A stretch of 64,000 nucleotides of DNA from Paenibacillus ginsengarvi (GCF_003626695.1 NZ_RBAH01000007.1:62001-126000); one strand, 5' to 3'. Counted from the first letter of the stretch, positions 7,089 through 16,947 are shown. Notes: generated by a model from the sequence alone, not told the origin. Numbers and translations: made by a program.

Positions 7089-8513
7089 ATGCTTGATCCG
7101 TCCATTCGCTCCAAACTGTTCGGCATTGTCGGCGAATCGTGGTTTAAAGACGATATGGAAGCTTTGGTCAGCTATTCTTACGACGCCACGCCGATGCAGC
7201 AGGCATTGCCGGACGGCGTCATTTTCCCGTCCACGACCGAGCAAGTATCGGACATTCTGAAGGTCGCGAACGAGCATCGGATTCCGATTATCGGACGCGG
7301 AGCGGGCAGTAATCTTTGCGGCGGCACGGTTCCGCTGGAAGGCGGGCTCGTCGTCGTGATGAACCGGATGAACAAGCTGATCGAGATCGATACCGATAAC
7401 TTGACGGCGACGTTCCAAACCGGACTGAATACGAAGCAGTTCCATCTGGCCGTAGAAAATCTCGGGCTGTTTTATCCCCCCGATCCGAGCAGCATGGTCA
7501 TTTCTACGCTCGGCGGCAACATTATGGAATGCGCCGGAGGCTTGCGCGGGCTCAAGTACGGCACGACCAAAGATTACGTGCTCGGACTCGAAGCCGTACT
7601 GCCTAATGGGGATATTATCCGCACAGGCGGCAAGTTGTACAAGGACGTAGCGGGCTACGATCTGACGAAGCTGCTGGTCGGCTCCGAAGGAACGCTCGCA
7701 ATCGTGACCGAGGCAACCGTCAAGCTGATCCCCGCCCCCAAATACAAAAAAACGATGGTTGCCCATTACAAGGATCTCGGCGCCGCCGCCCGTTCCGTCT
7801 CTGCCATTGTCGGCAACCGGATCATTCCGGCAACGCTCGAATTTTTGGACAACGCTACGATTCGCGTCGTGGAGGGCTTCAATAAAATCGGACTGCCGAT
7901 CGATATGGAAGCGATCCTGCTGATCGAGCAGGACGGTATGGACGAAGCCGTCGTTGAAAAGGATATCGTTGAAATCGTACGGATCTGCAAGGAGCAAGGC
8001 GCTGTCGAGGTGAGGATGGCCGCCGACGCGGCCGAGGCCGAGAAGCTGATGCTTGCCCGGCGGAGTGCGCTGTCCACATGCGCGCGCATTCGGCCGACGA
8101 CGATTTTGGAGGATGCTACGGTTCCCCGTTCCAAGATTGCCGAAATGGTCGTGGCTATCAACGAAATCGCCAAAAAATATAAGGTGCAAATATGTACGTT
8201 CGGCCATGCCGGAGATGGTAACCTCCATCCTACCTGCACAACCGATGCGCGGGACGCCGACGAGATTCATCGCGTGGAGATGGCGTTCGAGGAAATTTTC
8301 GAGGCGGCGATCAGCCTCGGCGGCACGATTACCGGCGAGCACGGCGTAGGCGTCATGAAAGCTCCATACCTCGAATGGAAAATCGGTGCGGCCGGCATCG
8401 AATTGATGAAGGGGCTCAAAAAAGCGTTCGATCCGAACAATATTATGAACCCCGGCAAAATTTTCGCCAAACAAACGCGGAAAAGAGTGGTGATCGATCA
8501 TGGCAGCCGTTAA
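7089..8513 (+). CDS. glcD: FAD-linked glycolate/D-2-hydroxyacid oxidase subunit GlcD
   Basis: Oxidises glycolate, or a related 2-hydroxy acid such as lactate, to the keto acid with FAD; electrons pass to the Fe-S partner GlcF at the membrane. The start ATG at 7089 was chosen for the GAGGGGG site 8 nt upstream; an earlier in-frame ATG at 7029 overlaps the promoter. The 474-residue protein has a PCMH FAD-binding domain (PIIGRGAGSNLCGGTVPLEGG and PDPSSMVISTLGGNIMECAGG) and an FAD oxidase C-terminal domain with FGHAGDGNLHP and GEHGVG. It overlaps glcF by 14 bp. Confidence 0.93.
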   Translation: MLDPSIRSKLFGIVGESWFKDDMEALVSYSYDATPMQQALPDGVIFPSTTEQVSDILKVANEHRIPIIGRGAGSNLCGGTVPLEGGLVVVMNRMNKLIEIDTDNLTATFQTGLNTKQFHLAVENLGLFYPPDPSSMVISTLGGNIMECAGGLRGLKYGTTKDYVLGLEAVLPNGDIIRTGGKLYKDVAGYDLTKLLVGSEGTLAIVTEATVKLIPAPKYKKTMVAHYKDLGAAARSVSAIVGNRIIPATLEFLDNATIRVVEGFNKIGLPIDMEAILLIEQDGMDEAVVEKDIVEIVRICKEQGAVEVRMAADAAEAEKLMLARRSALSTCARIRPTTILEDATVPRSKIAEMVVAINEIAKKYKVQICTFGHAGDGNLHPTCTTDARDADEIHRVEMAFEEIFEAAISLGGTITGEHGVGVMKAPYLEWKIGAAGIELMKGLKKAFDPNNIMNPGKIFAKQTRKRVVIDHGSR

Positions 8514-9915
8514 CGATACAACGCACACCGAACCGCATACACCGTGGGGATCGTCGCCGGAGAAAAAGCCACTTAATCCGCTTGCCCAGACGATGAAGCT
8601 TCAACTGAACTATGACGAGCTGACCAACTGTATGCGCTGCGGATTTTGTCAGGCGGCTTGTCCGACCTTCCTGGAAACGGGACTGGAGGCTGCCTCTCCA
8701 CGCGGGCGAATAGCGCTCATGAAAGCGGTCGTCGACGGCGTGATGGAGCCGGATCAGAAGTTCCGCGAACAAATGGACCTTTGTCTCGGCTGCCGGGCTT
8801 GCGAGCCCGTATGTCCGGCCGATGTCAAATACGGTCATCTGCTCGAAGAAACGCGAGACTCGCTGGAGCAGCACGAAGAACATCGCTGGTTCATCAAGGC
8901 CGCACGCAAAGTCGCGTTCAAGGAAATGTTTCCAAAGCCGAAGCGGATGAAGCTGGTCGGCAAGCTGCTGCGCACGTACCAGAAGTCCGGCCTGCAAAAG
9001 ATAGCCCGCGGAACGGGCATTATGAACCTGTTCCCGAAAAATATGCGGGATATGGAAAAAATATTGCCGGAAGCTTCCGGTCGCGGCATCGTCGAAACGC
9101 TCGGTACGAGAGTTGCTGCGAAAGGGAATAAAATCGGCACGGTCGGCATGTTCCGCGGCTGCCTCATGGACGTCATGTTTACGCAGACGAACCTGAAAAC
9201 CGTACAGCTCCTTAGCGAAGCCGGCTTCGAGGTGTTAATTCCGGATACGCAGAACTGCTGCGGCGCGCTTCACGCCCATTCCGGCGAGATCGATGCGGCC
9301 AAATCGCTCGCCAGACAAAATGTCCGCGCCTTCCGCGAAGCGGGCGTCGATTACATCGCCTCCAATGCGGGCGGCTGCGGCGCGCTGCTCGTCGAATACG
9401 ACCATCTGCTGCACGACGAGCCGGAGTATGCCGATGATGCCAAATGGTTCGCTTCCCGCGTTAAGGATGTCAGCCAGCTTTTGCTGGAAAAAGGCCGCCT
9501 GCCCGATTTCGCCCAACCGGCGAACAGAGCATCGGACGGACAGCCGTTTACGATCACGTATCAGGACTCCTGCCATTTGCGCAACGTCATGCGCTCGTCT
9601 AACGCTCCGCGCAACTTGATGAAGCGTGTAGCCAACGTCAAGTTTGTCGAGCTGCAGGGCGCAGACCGCTGCTGCGGCTCGGCGGGCATCTACAATATTG
9701 TGCAAACCGAGATGGCCAACCAAATCCTCGAGCACAAGATGGAGCATGTCAAGGAAACGAACGCCCACGTTCTCATTACGAGCAACCCGGGCTGCTTGCT
9801 GCAAATGAAGCTCGGCATCGAGCGCGAGCATATGTCGGATAAAATGGAAGCCGTTCATATCGTGGACTTTTTGTACGATCGCCTCGCAAACGAACCGTCT
9901 GCTCGCAAATCATAA
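8500..9915 (+). CDS. glcF: Glycolate oxidase iron-sulfur subunit GlcF
   Basis: Electron-transfer partner of GlcD. Two 4Fe-4S ferredoxin motifs occur: Cys44-47-50-54 and Cys95-98-101-105. Two CCG domains follow, with CCGALHAHSG and CCGSAGIYN, typical of the GlpC/GlcF/HdrB group. The length is 471 residues. The start at 8500 lies inside the end of glcD, so translation is probably coupled. A third subunit (GlcE) is absent, as in the B. subtilis YsfCD pair. Confidence 0.92.
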   Translation: MAAVNDTTHTEPHTPWGSSPEKKPLNPLAQTMKLQLNYDELTNCMRCGFCQAACPTFLETGLEAASPRGRIALMKAVVDGVMEPDQKFREQMDLCLGCRACEPVCPADVKYGHLLEETRDSLEQHEEHRWFIKAARKVAFKEMFPKPKRMKLVGKLLRTYQKSGLQKIARGTGIMNLFPKNMRDMEKILPEASGRGIVETLGTRVAAKGNKIGTVGMFRGCLMDVMFTQTNLKTVQLLSEAGFEVLIPDTQNCCGALHAHSGEIDAAKSLARQNVRAFREAGVDYIASNAGGCGALLVEYDHLLHDEPEYADDAKWFASRVKDVSQLLLEKGRLPDFAQPANRASDGQPFTITYQDSCHLRNVMRSSNAPRNLMKRVANVKFVELQGADRCCGSAGIYNIVQTEMANQILEHKMEHVKETNAHVLITSNPGCLLQMKLGIEREHMSDKMEAVHIVDFLYDRLANEPSARKS

Positions 9916-9935
9916 GAGCACAAAAAACCAAACCC

Positions 9936-9980
9936 AAAAAGCGACCCGCAGAACGCAAACGTTCTGGCGAGTCGCTTTTC
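9936..9980. terminator. Bidirectional terminator between glcF and gerW
   Basis: AAAAGCGAC pairs with GTCGCTTTT, with an inner AGAACG/CGTTCT stem; A and T tracts on both sides let it serve both convergent genes. Confidence 0.85.
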
Positions 9981-9982
9981 GT

Positions 9983-10489
9983 TTAGTCCATCATACTCGA
10001 ACCTGCATACGTGTTTGACGACGTCATGTCCGCCATATTGCCGGTTACGGGCGTATTCCGGGTCGTACGGAACATGCTCTGAATTTTGTCGACCATTTGC
10101 GGCGCCTGATCGATAATCCGCTCGTACAGATGCGTCTGGTTGTCGAGCGGCACCACCTTGACCCCTTCCTTCCCGACAACGAGGAAGGCGATCGGAGTGA
10201 TCGAGACGCCTCCGCCGCTGCCTCCGCCGAAAGGCAAAGCGCCACCCTGGGCGTTATGGGCATCGTGGGTGTCGTTTACGCGGTTGTGGCCCATTCCGGA
10301 ATCCGAATCGGACTCCATCGAAAATTCGCTGCCGCCTGCGGCAAAGCCGAAGCCAACTTTGGAGATCGGCATAATGACGCTGCCGTCCGGCGTTTCCACC
10401 GGATCGCCGACGATCGTATTAACGTCGACCATTTCCTTAATATTTTCCATTGCGGTTTTCATCAAACCTTGAATGGGATGATCAGCCAC
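9983..10489 (-). CDS. gerW: Spore germination/sporulation protein GerW (YtfJ)
   Basis: Sporulation protein of the YtfJ family, reported to be needed for response to some germinants. The GTG at 10489 was chosen because AGGAGGAATCAAT precedes it; the frame is open further upstream without a site. The 168 residues include the family core: MEVIDVNTIVGDPVET-like start, PISKVGFGFAAGGSEF, a Gly-rich GGGSGGGVSITPIAFLVV stretch and VKVVPLD. It is the last gene of a minus-strand group with DUF2953, as ytfI-ytfJ in B. subtilis. Confidence 0.92.
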   Translation of the reverse strand: MADHPIQGLMKTAMENIKEMVDVNTIVGDPVETPDGSVIMPISKVGFGFAAGGSEFSMESDSDSGMGHNRVNDTHDAHNAQGGALPFGGGSGGGVSITPIAFLVVGKEGVKVVPLDNQTHLYERIIDQAPQMVDKIQSMFRTTRNTPVTGNMADMTSSNTYAGSSMMD

Positions 10490-10598
10490 ATTGATTCCTC
10501 CTCTAAAGTAGCTCATTCGCTGAATCGAAATAAAGATTTCGCATACAGCCATAGCATTGCCCTTAGGGGGAGGAGTTATGTACTTGCCCCGTCGTCCA

Positions 10599-10892
10599 TT
10601 ATACGGAGAGGGATAAATTCGACAGCTCCGACATCATGCTGCCCAGCAAAAGGACAAATACGACGACATAGAGGACGATACCGATTGCCATCCAGATGAG
10701 AGTGGCCTTGGCGTAGTTAGCCTTGCTTGGATTGGTGCTGCCGCCGAAAGCCCAAATACACAACAAAATGATGTTGACGACCGGGATGATCATCAGCAAA
10801 ATGGTAATCATCCAGTCCTTCAAAGTAACAACCTGCGAAGTCTGGGTATTTGCAGCAAAGGTATGCTGCGTTTGGTTCAATTGTGGTTCCAT
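10599..10892 (-). CDS. Small two-helix membrane protein of unknown function
   Basis: 97 residues, not assigned to a named family. A Gln/Thr-rich N-terminus (1-25) precedes two clear membrane helices at about 28-50 and 64-86. The loop reads FGGSTNPSKANYAKATL, reminiscent of short YoaI/DUF4190-type membrane proteins, but I cannot place it. AAAAAGGGAG lies upstream of the ATG, so translation is credible. It sits between gerW and DUF2953 behind a terminator, probably as its own unit. Confidence 0.65.
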   Translation of the reverse strand: MEPQLNQTQHTFAANTQTSQVVTLKDWMITILLMIIPVVNIILLCIWAFGGSTNPSKANYAKATLIWMAIGIVLYVVVFVLLLGSMMSELSNLSLSV

Positions 10893-10918
10893 GAAAACGC
10901 TCCCTTTTTATGCGAATG

Positions 10919-10979
10919 AAAAACAGGCGGGACTTTCACGTTATAAACGCAATAGCCCGATGACCAAAAGTCCCGCCTG
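10919..10979 (-). terminator. Long-loop terminator after the DUF2953 gene
   Basis: Perfect 13-bp inverted repeat (10924-10936 and 10967-10979, CAGGCGGGACTTT) with a 30-nt loop; on the minus strand it is followed by five T. The large loop is unusual. Confidence 0.7.
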
Positions 10980-11098
10980 CGCATGATATTTCAAATAATA
11001 GTCGATTTTTGGAAAATAATCAAGAAGGAATTCATAAAAATAACCACCGCAGTCAGCCCATGTAAACTATTTTTCGGCTTACCGAATTTCTGACGCCG

Positions 11099-11773
11099 TT
11101 AAGAAGGACGGAACAACAACTTTTGCCAAAAGCGGAAGCCGCCCTTCACTTTCAAAATACGGTGTATCAGCACGATGCCCGCATACAAGGCGTACACCGT
11201 CTTGATCTTGAAAAGGACGTTCGCCTCCGTTACGAACTTGAGAGAATTGAAATGAGGCTGTACGCTTAACTGAGGCATCGTTTCCGGGCGAACATGACGG
11301 AACAAATAGCTGACGACTGACGTTTTGACGCCCCATACGATCCCGGTCGTAACCGCCGTATCCGCCGCATCTCCGAGCCCGATATGCGTCGTCCAGCGCA
11401 GATCCTTGCAGACGACGCGCGCCAGCACCTTCCTCATCCACTCGGTGAGCTGGACGGTATGCGCGAGCAGCTCCTTGGCCATGTGGAAATACTCCTCGAT
11501 CTTCTCTCGCGTAATCGTCACTTTCTGATCGTTCATCGTTCGTTTTGAGTTGCTGTTCACCGTTTTTGTTTTTACATGCAGTCCGTTTTCGTTCCAGATC
11601 AGCTTGGGCACGGAATAACGAAACCGGATCAGGCCGTAACAGCCTTTCACATCGATCGTAATCTCGTCGTTCCACGCCTGCCGGGACACCCGCAGCCTGA
11701 CCGCAATGCTGCTGCAAACAAACAAGAGCATTCCCGTAAGGAGAATGCCCGCGATTAACCATGCCCATATCAT
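11099..11773 (-). CDS. DUF2953 family protein (YtfI-like)
   Basis: 224 residues. An N-terminal membrane helix (about 3-24) is followed by a soluble region and a second hydrophobic stretch near 192-206. The pattern GLGDAADTAVTTGIVWGVK matches DUF2953, whose members include B. subtilis YtfI next to gerW. Function is unknown; sporulation association is inferred from the neighbour. A shorter overlapping frame in the same place is a shadow. Confidence 0.85.
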   Translation of the reverse strand: MIWAWLIAGILLTGMLLFVCSSIAVRLRVSRQAWNDEITIDVKGCYGLIRFRYSVPKLIWNENGLHVKTKTVNSNSKRTMNDQKVTITREKIEEYFHMAKELLAHTVQLTEWMRKVLARVVCKDLRWTTHIGLGDAADTAVTTGIVWGVKTSVVSYLFRHVRPETMPQLSVQPHFNSLKFVTEANVLFKIKTVYALYAGIVLIHRILKVKGGFRFWQKLLFRPS

Positions 11774-11871
11774 GCGCCTGATCCTCCGGTCATCCCTAAA
11801 CTTGAGACCCTATAACCAGTCTGTATCCAAGCTTAGTATGACCTTCGGGACAAGACCTATGCGTTCTAGCT

Positions 11872-12471
11872 TCATTCCGCGTCGTCGATCGTCAGCTGAT
11901 GGCCTTCGAGCTTCTCGAACAGCATTCGCGTTTCTTCCTCAAGATCGTCGGGGTTTTGCAAAAATGCCGCCTCCGGAAGCTCGTGCAGGCCGGCAAGCCC
12001 GAAATAATCGAGAAACGACTTCGTCGTACCGTACAAAATCGGCCTGCCGATTTGCTCCGCCCGCCCCACTTCCAAAATCAAGTTTTTGGCGGTTAGCGTC
12101 TGCAAAGCCCGATCCGCCTTGACGCCGCGAATTTGCTCGATATCGACTCGCGTAATCGGCTGCTTGTATGCGATGATGGCGAGCGTCTCCAGCGCCGCCT
12201 GCGACAGACTGGACCGTGTCGGCGACTGGGCCAGACGCTCGAAATAGGGTGCGTGTGCGGGCAGCGTCGTCAGTTGAAACGCGCCGGCGATCTCCATAAT
12301 CTGGATGCCGCGTTCCTCCTGCTTGTACGCCTCCGTCATCTGCTTCAGCAGGCCGGTAACTTCGTGGGTTTGCATCTCGAGCACATCCGCGATTTGCTTC
12401 GCATCAAGCCCTTCGTCGCCGGCTGCAAACAGCAATCCCTCAATCACCGATTGGATCTGACGGTAATTCAC
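11872..12471 (-). CDS. scpB: Segregation and condensation protein B
   Basis: Winged-helix (kite) subunit of the SMC-ScpAB complex that organises and segregates chromosomes. 199 residues: two winged-helix domains (IQSVIEGLLFAAGDEGLDAKQIADVL; then LAIIAYKQPITRVDIEQIRGVKADRAL, the family signature). The start is GTG at 12471 with AAGGGGGG upstream, inside the end of scpA (32-bp overlap), which indicates coupling. Confidence 0.94.
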   Translation of the reverse strand: MNYRQIQSVIEGLLFAAGDEGLDAKQIADVLEMQTHEVTGLLKQMTEAYKQEERGIQIMEIAGAFQLTTLPAHAPYFERLAQSPTRSSLSQAALETLAIIAYKQPITRVDIEQIRGVKADRALQTLTAKNLILEVGRAEQIGRPILYGTTKSFLDYFGLAGLHELPEAAFLQNPDDLEEETRMLFEKLEGHQLTIDDAE

Positions 12472-13222
12472 CCTGAACCCCCCCTTCTTTCCGCTGAATG
12501 ACGATGTCGTCGAACAGCCGCTGCTGGTAGCAGGCGATGTGCTTCGTCTTCATCAGCTCAAGCAGCGCCATAAACGTCACTACAATTTCTTCGCGGGACA
12601 TCTCGTAATCGAACAGCTTGGAGAACAGCAACCTGCCTCCCCGCTCGGATAACAGCGTCAGCACTTCGCCCATGCGCTCCTTGACCGAAATTTCGTCGCG
12701 GCGAATTTTGGCGACCGTATTGCGGCTCATCGCCTTGCGCAGCGCCCGCTGGAACGCAATGACCAGATCGGAGACGTCAAGCCCTTCTACCGGATTCACC
12801 TCGACCTCGCGCACATAAGGTGTCAAGTCTTCGGGTTCCCGCGTAAAGATGAGACTGCGCGCCAATTCCTTGTCCCGCAGTTCCTCCGCAGCCGCCTTGT
12901 ACTTCCGGTATTCGAGCAGCTTCTGAACGAGCTCGGCGCGGGGGTCGAAATTTTCGTCTTCATAGAACATGTCATCCAGTTCAACCGGAGGCGGCTTCGG
13001 CAGGAGCAGCTGGCTTTTGATGGCGAGCAAGGTGGCCGCCATGACCAAAAACTCGCTCGTCACTTCCAGCTCCAGCTCCTGCATGGCGGCCAGTACTTCC
13101 ATGTATTGCTCGGTGATTTCACTGATCGGGATGTTGTATATGTCGATTTCTGCCTTGTCGATCAAATGAAGCAGCAGATCGAGAGGACCTTCGAACGTTT
13201 CCAATTTGTAATGCGGCTTCAA
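12440..13222 (-). CDS. scpA: Segregation and condensation protein A
   Basis: Kleisin subunit that bridges the SMC head and neck and binds ScpB. 260 residues with the family N-terminus KLETFEGPLDLLLHLIDKAEIDIYNIPI and a C-terminal winged helix (about 185-245). The start is TTG at 13222 after AGAGGTGGAC. It lies upstream of scpB and downstream of the rib operon, as in B. subtilis. Confidence 0.95.
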   Translation of the reverse strand: MKPHYKLETFEGPLDLLLHLIDKAEIDIYNIPISEITEQYMEVLAAMQELELEVTSEFLVMAATLLAIKSQLLLPKPPPVELDDMFYEDENFDPRAELVQKLLEYRKYKAAAEELRDKELARSLIFTREPEDLTPYVREVEVNPVEGLDVSDLVIAFQRALRKAMSRNTVAKIRRDEISVKERMGEVLTLLSERGGRLLFSKLFDYEMSREEIVVTFMALLELMKTKHIACYQQRLFDDIVIQRKEGGVQGELPSDPIGD

Positions 13223-13295
13223 TCCGGTCCACCTCTACACTAGCGATTCCAAATTTACAGATGTGCCCTTTCGTTTGGTACGTCAGTCTCCAGCG

Positions 13296-13763
13296 TCAGC
13301 CTTTGAGCTGCTGCGTCAAATTTGCCATTTCGATCGCAGTGGTCGCCGCTTCCCAGCCCTTATTACCCGCTTTCGTTCCGGCCCGCTCGATCGCTTGCTC
13401 GATCGAATCCGTCGTCAGGACGCCGAAGACGGTCGGCACGCCAGTTTTCAGCCCAATTGCGGCAACGCCCTTGGCCGCTTCGTTGCATACGTAGTCAAAA
13501 TGCGGCGTCGAGCCCCGGATAACCGCTCCGAGCGTAACGACGGCGTCATATTTGCCGCTCTCCGCCATTTTCTGCGCGATGAGGGGGATTTCAAACGCTC
13601 CCGGTACCCAGGCGATATCGATCTCTTCCTCTTTCGCTCCGTGGCGCTTGAAAGCATCGAGCGCGCCGCCCAGCAGCTTGGACGTAATGAACTCGTTAAA
13701 CCGGCCGACTACGATCCCGTATCTATATCCTGCGGAAATTAAATTACCTTCGAAATGTGCCAT
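13296..13763 (-). CDS. ribH: 6,7-dimethyl-8-ribityllumazine synthase
   Basis: Condenses the ribitylamino-uracil with dihydroxybutanone phosphate, the penultimate riboflavin step, as an icosahedral 60-mer. 155 residues. Signatures: [35 protein letters not shown] and [17 protein letters not shown] (the catalytic His is in HFDYV). AAGGAG precedes the ATG. Last gene of ribD-ribE-ribBA-ribH. Confidence 0.96.
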   Translation of the reverse strand: MAHFEGNLISAGYRYGIVVGRFNEFITSKLLGGALDAFKRHGAKEEEIDIAWVPGAFEIPLIAQKMAESGKYDAVVTLGAVIRGSTPHFDYVCNEAAKGVAAIGLKTGVPTVFGVLTTDSIEQAIERAGTKAGNKGWEAATTAIEMANLTQQLKG

Positions 13764-13799
13764 TATGATATGCTCCTTCGTTGTTTTCTATAGTTGTGT

Positions 13800-15038
13800 T
13801 TATGCGTTTTCGCCGGCTTCGCTGCCGCGATCCATATTCAGCATATGCCCAAGCTTAACCTGCTTCGTGCGCAAATAGGTGCGGTTATCGTCATTCGCTT
13901 CCATCTGGATCGGCACTCGTTCCACTATTTGCATGCCGTATCCTTCAAGGCCGCGGATTTTGCGCGGATTGTTCGTTAACAGCCGGATTTTGCGGACGCC
14001 GAGATCTTTCAATATTTGCGCGCCGATGCCGTAATCGCGCAGGTCGGGGGCGAATCCTAATTTAATATTCGCGTCCACCGTGTCAAATCCCTGCTCCTGC
14101 AGCACATAAGCTTTCAATTTGTTGATCAGCCCGATGCCCCGGCCTTCCTGACGCAAATAAACGAGCACGCCGCTGCCTTCCTGTTCGATCTGCTCGAGCG
14201 CAGCCGCGAGCTGCGGACCGCAGTCGCACCGGTGGGAATGAAAGACGTCGCCGGTCAAGCATTCCGAGTGCATACGGACGAGAATCGGCTGATTCGGGTC
14301 GATCGTTCCTTTGACGAGCGCCACATGCTCCTGGGCGTTCACTTCGTTCGTATAGGCAATCGCCTTGAACATCCCGAAGTCGGTAGGAAGCTTAATCTCC
14401 ACCTCGCGTTTCACGAGCTTTTCTTTTTCATTGCGGTAGTGGATCAGATCTTTGATCGTAATCATCTTGATGTTGAGCTTCCCGGCAATCTCCATCAGAT
14501 CCGGGACGCGGGCCATCGTGCCATCCTCCTTGATAACCTCGCATATGACCGCTGCCGGATAGGAGCCGCACATGGTAGCCAGATCGACGGCCGCTTCCGT
14601 ATGACCGGCCCGCCGCAGCACGCCGCCCTTTTTGGCGATTAGCGGAAAAATATGCCCCGGACGCCGCAAATCGTGCGGCTTCGTCGCCCCGTCGATCAGC
14701 GCTTGGATCGTCCGGGCTCGCTCATGGGCGGATATGCCGGTGGACGTTTCGCTATAATCGACCGATACGGTAAATGCCGTGCCGTGGTAGTCCGTATTTT
14801 TCTGCACCATCGGCGGCAGATCGAGCTCCTGCGCCCGCTCCTCGGTAATCGGCACGCAGACGAGTCCGCGGCCTTCCTTGATCATGAAATTAATCACTTC
14901 GGGCGTCGCCTTCTCGGCCAAGGCGATAAAGTCCCCTTCGTTCTCGCGGTCTTCGTCATCTACGACAATGATCACTTTGCCCAGCATCAGATCGTAGATC
15001 GCTTCTTCGATCGTGTTCATTTGGACGGGTTGTTGCAT
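13800..15038 (-). CDS. ribBA: Bifunctional 3,4-dihydroxy-2-butanone-4-phosphate synthase / GTP cyclohydrolase II
   Basis: Catalyses both entry reactions of riboflavin synthesis, from ribulose 5-phosphate and GTP. Residues 1-205 form the RibB domain ([31 protein letters not shown]). Residues 206-405 form the RibA domain with zinc ligands in [17 protein letters not shown] and the [10 protein letters not shown] active-site loop. The 412-residue length is typical. It lies between ribE and ribH under FMN riboswitch control. Confidence 0.96.
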   Translation of the reverse strand: MQQPVQMNTIEEAIYDLMLGKVIIVVDDEDRENEGDFIALAEKATPEVINFMIKEGRGLVCVPITEERAQELDLPPMVQKNTDYHGTAFTVSVDYSETSTGISAHERARTIQALIDGATKPHDLRRPGHIFPLIAKKGGVLRRAGHTEAAVDLATMCGSYPAAVICEVIKEDGTMARVPDLMEIAGKLNIKMITIKDLIHYRNEKEKLVKREVEIKLPTDFGMFKAIAYTNEVNAQEHVALVKGTIDPNQPILVRMHSECLTGDVFHSHRCDCGPQLAAALEQIEQEGSGVLVYLRQEGRGIGLINKLKAYVLQEQGFDTVDANIKLGFAPDLRDYGIGAQILKDLGVRKIRLLTNNPRKIRGLEGYGMQIVERVPIQMEANDDNRTYLRTKQVKLGHMLNMDRGSEAGENA

Positions 15039-15089
15039 GGTACCTCACCTCTCCGTTTCCGTCTGTCTATAGTCTGATGAATCTAAAAG

Positions 15090-15752
15090 TCAAACGAAGC
15101 CGTTATTTGCCAAAAACTCCATCGTCAAGCCGCCTCCGGCCCGCCCGCTTTCCCCTTCGCCTCGAAAGTTCAGAAGCCGGTCGATATACTTGCCGAGCAA
15201 GTCGTATTCGATATTAACTGAATCGCCAGGATGTTTATGCTGAAGAATCGTTTGCGCGAGCGTATGCGGAATAATCGAAACCGTAAAAGAGCGCTCGCTT
15301 GCGCTCACGACTGTGAGACTGATGCCGTCTATCGTAATGGAGCCGTGAGGCAGGACATACTTCATCTCCGACGGATCAAGCGGCTCGACGCAAAAGACGA
15401 CTGCATTTTCATCCGGCTGACGCGACACGATCCGTCCCGGCGTATCGACATGCCCTTGCACGATATGACCGCCGAAGCGACCGTTTGCCTGCATCGCCCG
15501 CTCCAGATTAACCGGTGCGCCCGGCTTCAGATCCTTCAGTGTCGTCTTACGGAATGTTTCAGGCATGACGTCAACCGTAAATGCCGTTTCGTCGAACTGC
15601 ACGACGGTTAAACAAACGCCGCATACCGAGATGCTGTCGCCGAGATGAACGTCCTCCAGCACCTTGTTCGCCTCGACGGTTAAAATCATCGCCTGCCCCT
15701 GCTTGCCGACACGGCGGATACGGCCGATCTCTTCTATGATTCCGGTGAACAC
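15090..15752 (-). CDS. ribE: Riboflavin synthase alpha subunit
   Basis: Dismutates two lumazines to riboflavin. The GTG at 15752 begins the canonical (M)FTGIIEEIGRI and follows AAGAGGAAAC; the open frame upstream overlaps ribD more extensively and is not needed. 220 residues, made of two duplicated lumazine-binding barrels, with GDSISVCGVCLTV in the first and GSITIDGISLTVV in the second. It overlaps the ribD end by 19 bp. Confidence 0.95.
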   Translation of the reverse strand: MFTGIIEEIGRIRRVGKQGQAMILTVEANKVLEDVHLGDSISVCGVCLTVVQFDETAFTVDVMPETFRKTTLKDLKPGAPVNLERAMQANGRFGGHIVQGHVDTPGRIVSRQPDENAVVFCVEPLDPSEMKYVLPHGSITIDGISLTVVSASERSFTVSIIPHTLAQTILQHKHPGDSVNIEYDLLGKYIDRLLNFRGEGESGRAGGGLTMEFLANNGFV

Positions 15753-16867
15753 GTTTCCTCTTCTCCCCTTTCCAAACGCGGATAACCCGTCAAGCAGCAA
15801 TCATCCCCGAAACGCTCCATCGTCATCCGCTCCAGCACGATCGCATCGGCCATTCGTTCAAAGCCTTCAAACATGAAGGCGCCGGGGCTATTCGCTCCTC
15901 CGACGATTTTGGGAGCGAGGAACAGCATGATTTTGTCGACCAGCCCTGCCTCCAGCATCGCGCCGTTCAGCCTGCCGCCGCCTTCCAGCAAAATCGAGCC
16001 GATCTCGCGTTGAGCCAAAATCGATAGCGCCTTACGCAAGTCGACGCGGGGACCGTCGCCGCACTTAATCACCTCGACGCCAAGCGCATTAAGCCGCAGG
16101 ATTTGCTCGATAGACGCTTGGTTCGTCGACAGGACGATCGTTTTGGTCGTGCGGTCTTTGACGACCTGCGCTTCGAGCGGAATACGCAGCTTCGAATCGA
16201 CGACAAGCCTTACAGGCTGAAGAGAGGTTACTTCCAAACGCGCGGTAAGAAGCGGATCGTCCGCGATAACCGTCTCTACCCCGACCATGATGCCTTGATG
16301 ACGGTGACGCAGCATATGCACGCGGGAGCGGGACAACTCGCCGCTGATCCATTTGCTGTCGCCCGTTCTGGAGGCGATTTTGCCGTCGAGCGTCGTTGCC
16401 GACTTCAGCGTGACGAAGGGCAGCTTGGTCGCAATAAATTTGTTGTACATTTCATTCAGCGCCCGCGCTTCGTCCTCAAGCACGCCGACATCGACCTGGA
16501 TGCCGTGGCTGCGCAGCTTCTCGATGCCGCTGCCGGCCACCTTCGGGTTCGGGTCCGTGCAAGCGACGACGACGCGTTTAACCTTTTCCGCAACGAGCCT
16601 ATCCGCGCAGGGCGGCGTCCGCCCGTAGTGGCTGCAGGGCTCGAGCGTGACATAGGCGGTCGCTCCTTCCGCTTCCTTGCCCGCCATTTGCAGCGCATGC
16701 ACTTCGGCATGATGGCTGCCTCTTTGCAGATGCGTGCCGATGCCGACGATGCGCCCGTCCTTTACCAAGACGCATCCGACGACCGGATTGATTCCGGTTT
16801 GTCCGAGCGATTTCTCTGCGAGCTGGAGCGCGAAGCGCATGTAGTACTCGTCACTAAGCAATTCCAA
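15734..16867 (-). CDS. ribD: Bifunctional riboflavin deaminase/reductase
   Basis: Deaminates and reduces the pyrimidine intermediate of riboflavin synthesis. 377 residues. The zinc deaminase domain (about 1-145) carries HAEVHAL and PCSHYGRTPPC. The reductase domain (about 150-365) has ATTLDGKIASRTGDSKWIS and ILLEGGGRLNGAML. The start is TTG at 16867 after GGCGGTGAG. It is the first gene after the FMN riboswitch terminator. Confidence 0.95.
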   Translation of the reverse strand: MELLSDEYYMRFALQLAEKSLGQTGINPVVGCVLVKDGRIVGIGTHLQRGSHHAEVHALQMAGKEAEGATAYVTLEPCSHYGRTPPCADRLVAEKVKRVVVACTDPNPKVAGSGIEKLRSHGIQVDVGVLEDEARALNEMYNKFIATKLPFVTLKSATTLDGKIASRTGDSKWISGELSRSRVHMLRHRHQGIMVGVETVIADDPLLTARLEVTSLQPVRLVVDSKLRIPLEAQVVKDRTTKTIVLSTNQASIEQILRLNALGVEVIKCGDGPRVDLRKALSILAQREIGSILLEGGGRLNGAMLEAGLVDKIMLFLAPKIVGGANSPGAFMFEGFERMADAIVLERMTMERFGDDCCLTGYPRLERGEEETCSPES

Positions 16868-16916
16868 CCGTTCTCACCGCCTGTCGCTTATTTAAGGCCA
16901 ACCTGCCGACAAAAAA

Positions 16917-16947
16917 TACAAAAACCCCTTTACCGGTCGTAAAGGGG
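16917..16947 (-). terminator. FMN riboswitch expression-platform terminator
   Basis: CCCCTTTAC pairs with GTAAAGGGG over a 5-nt loop, then five T on the minus strand. It lies between the riboswitch and ribD, so ligand-induced premature termination is the likely mechanism. Confidence 0.85.

Noticed and set aside
7041..8528. 495-codon open frame opposite glcD
   Set aside because: Mirror of a GC-rich gene; no ribosome-binding site or family resemblance, while glcD on the other strand is unmistakable.
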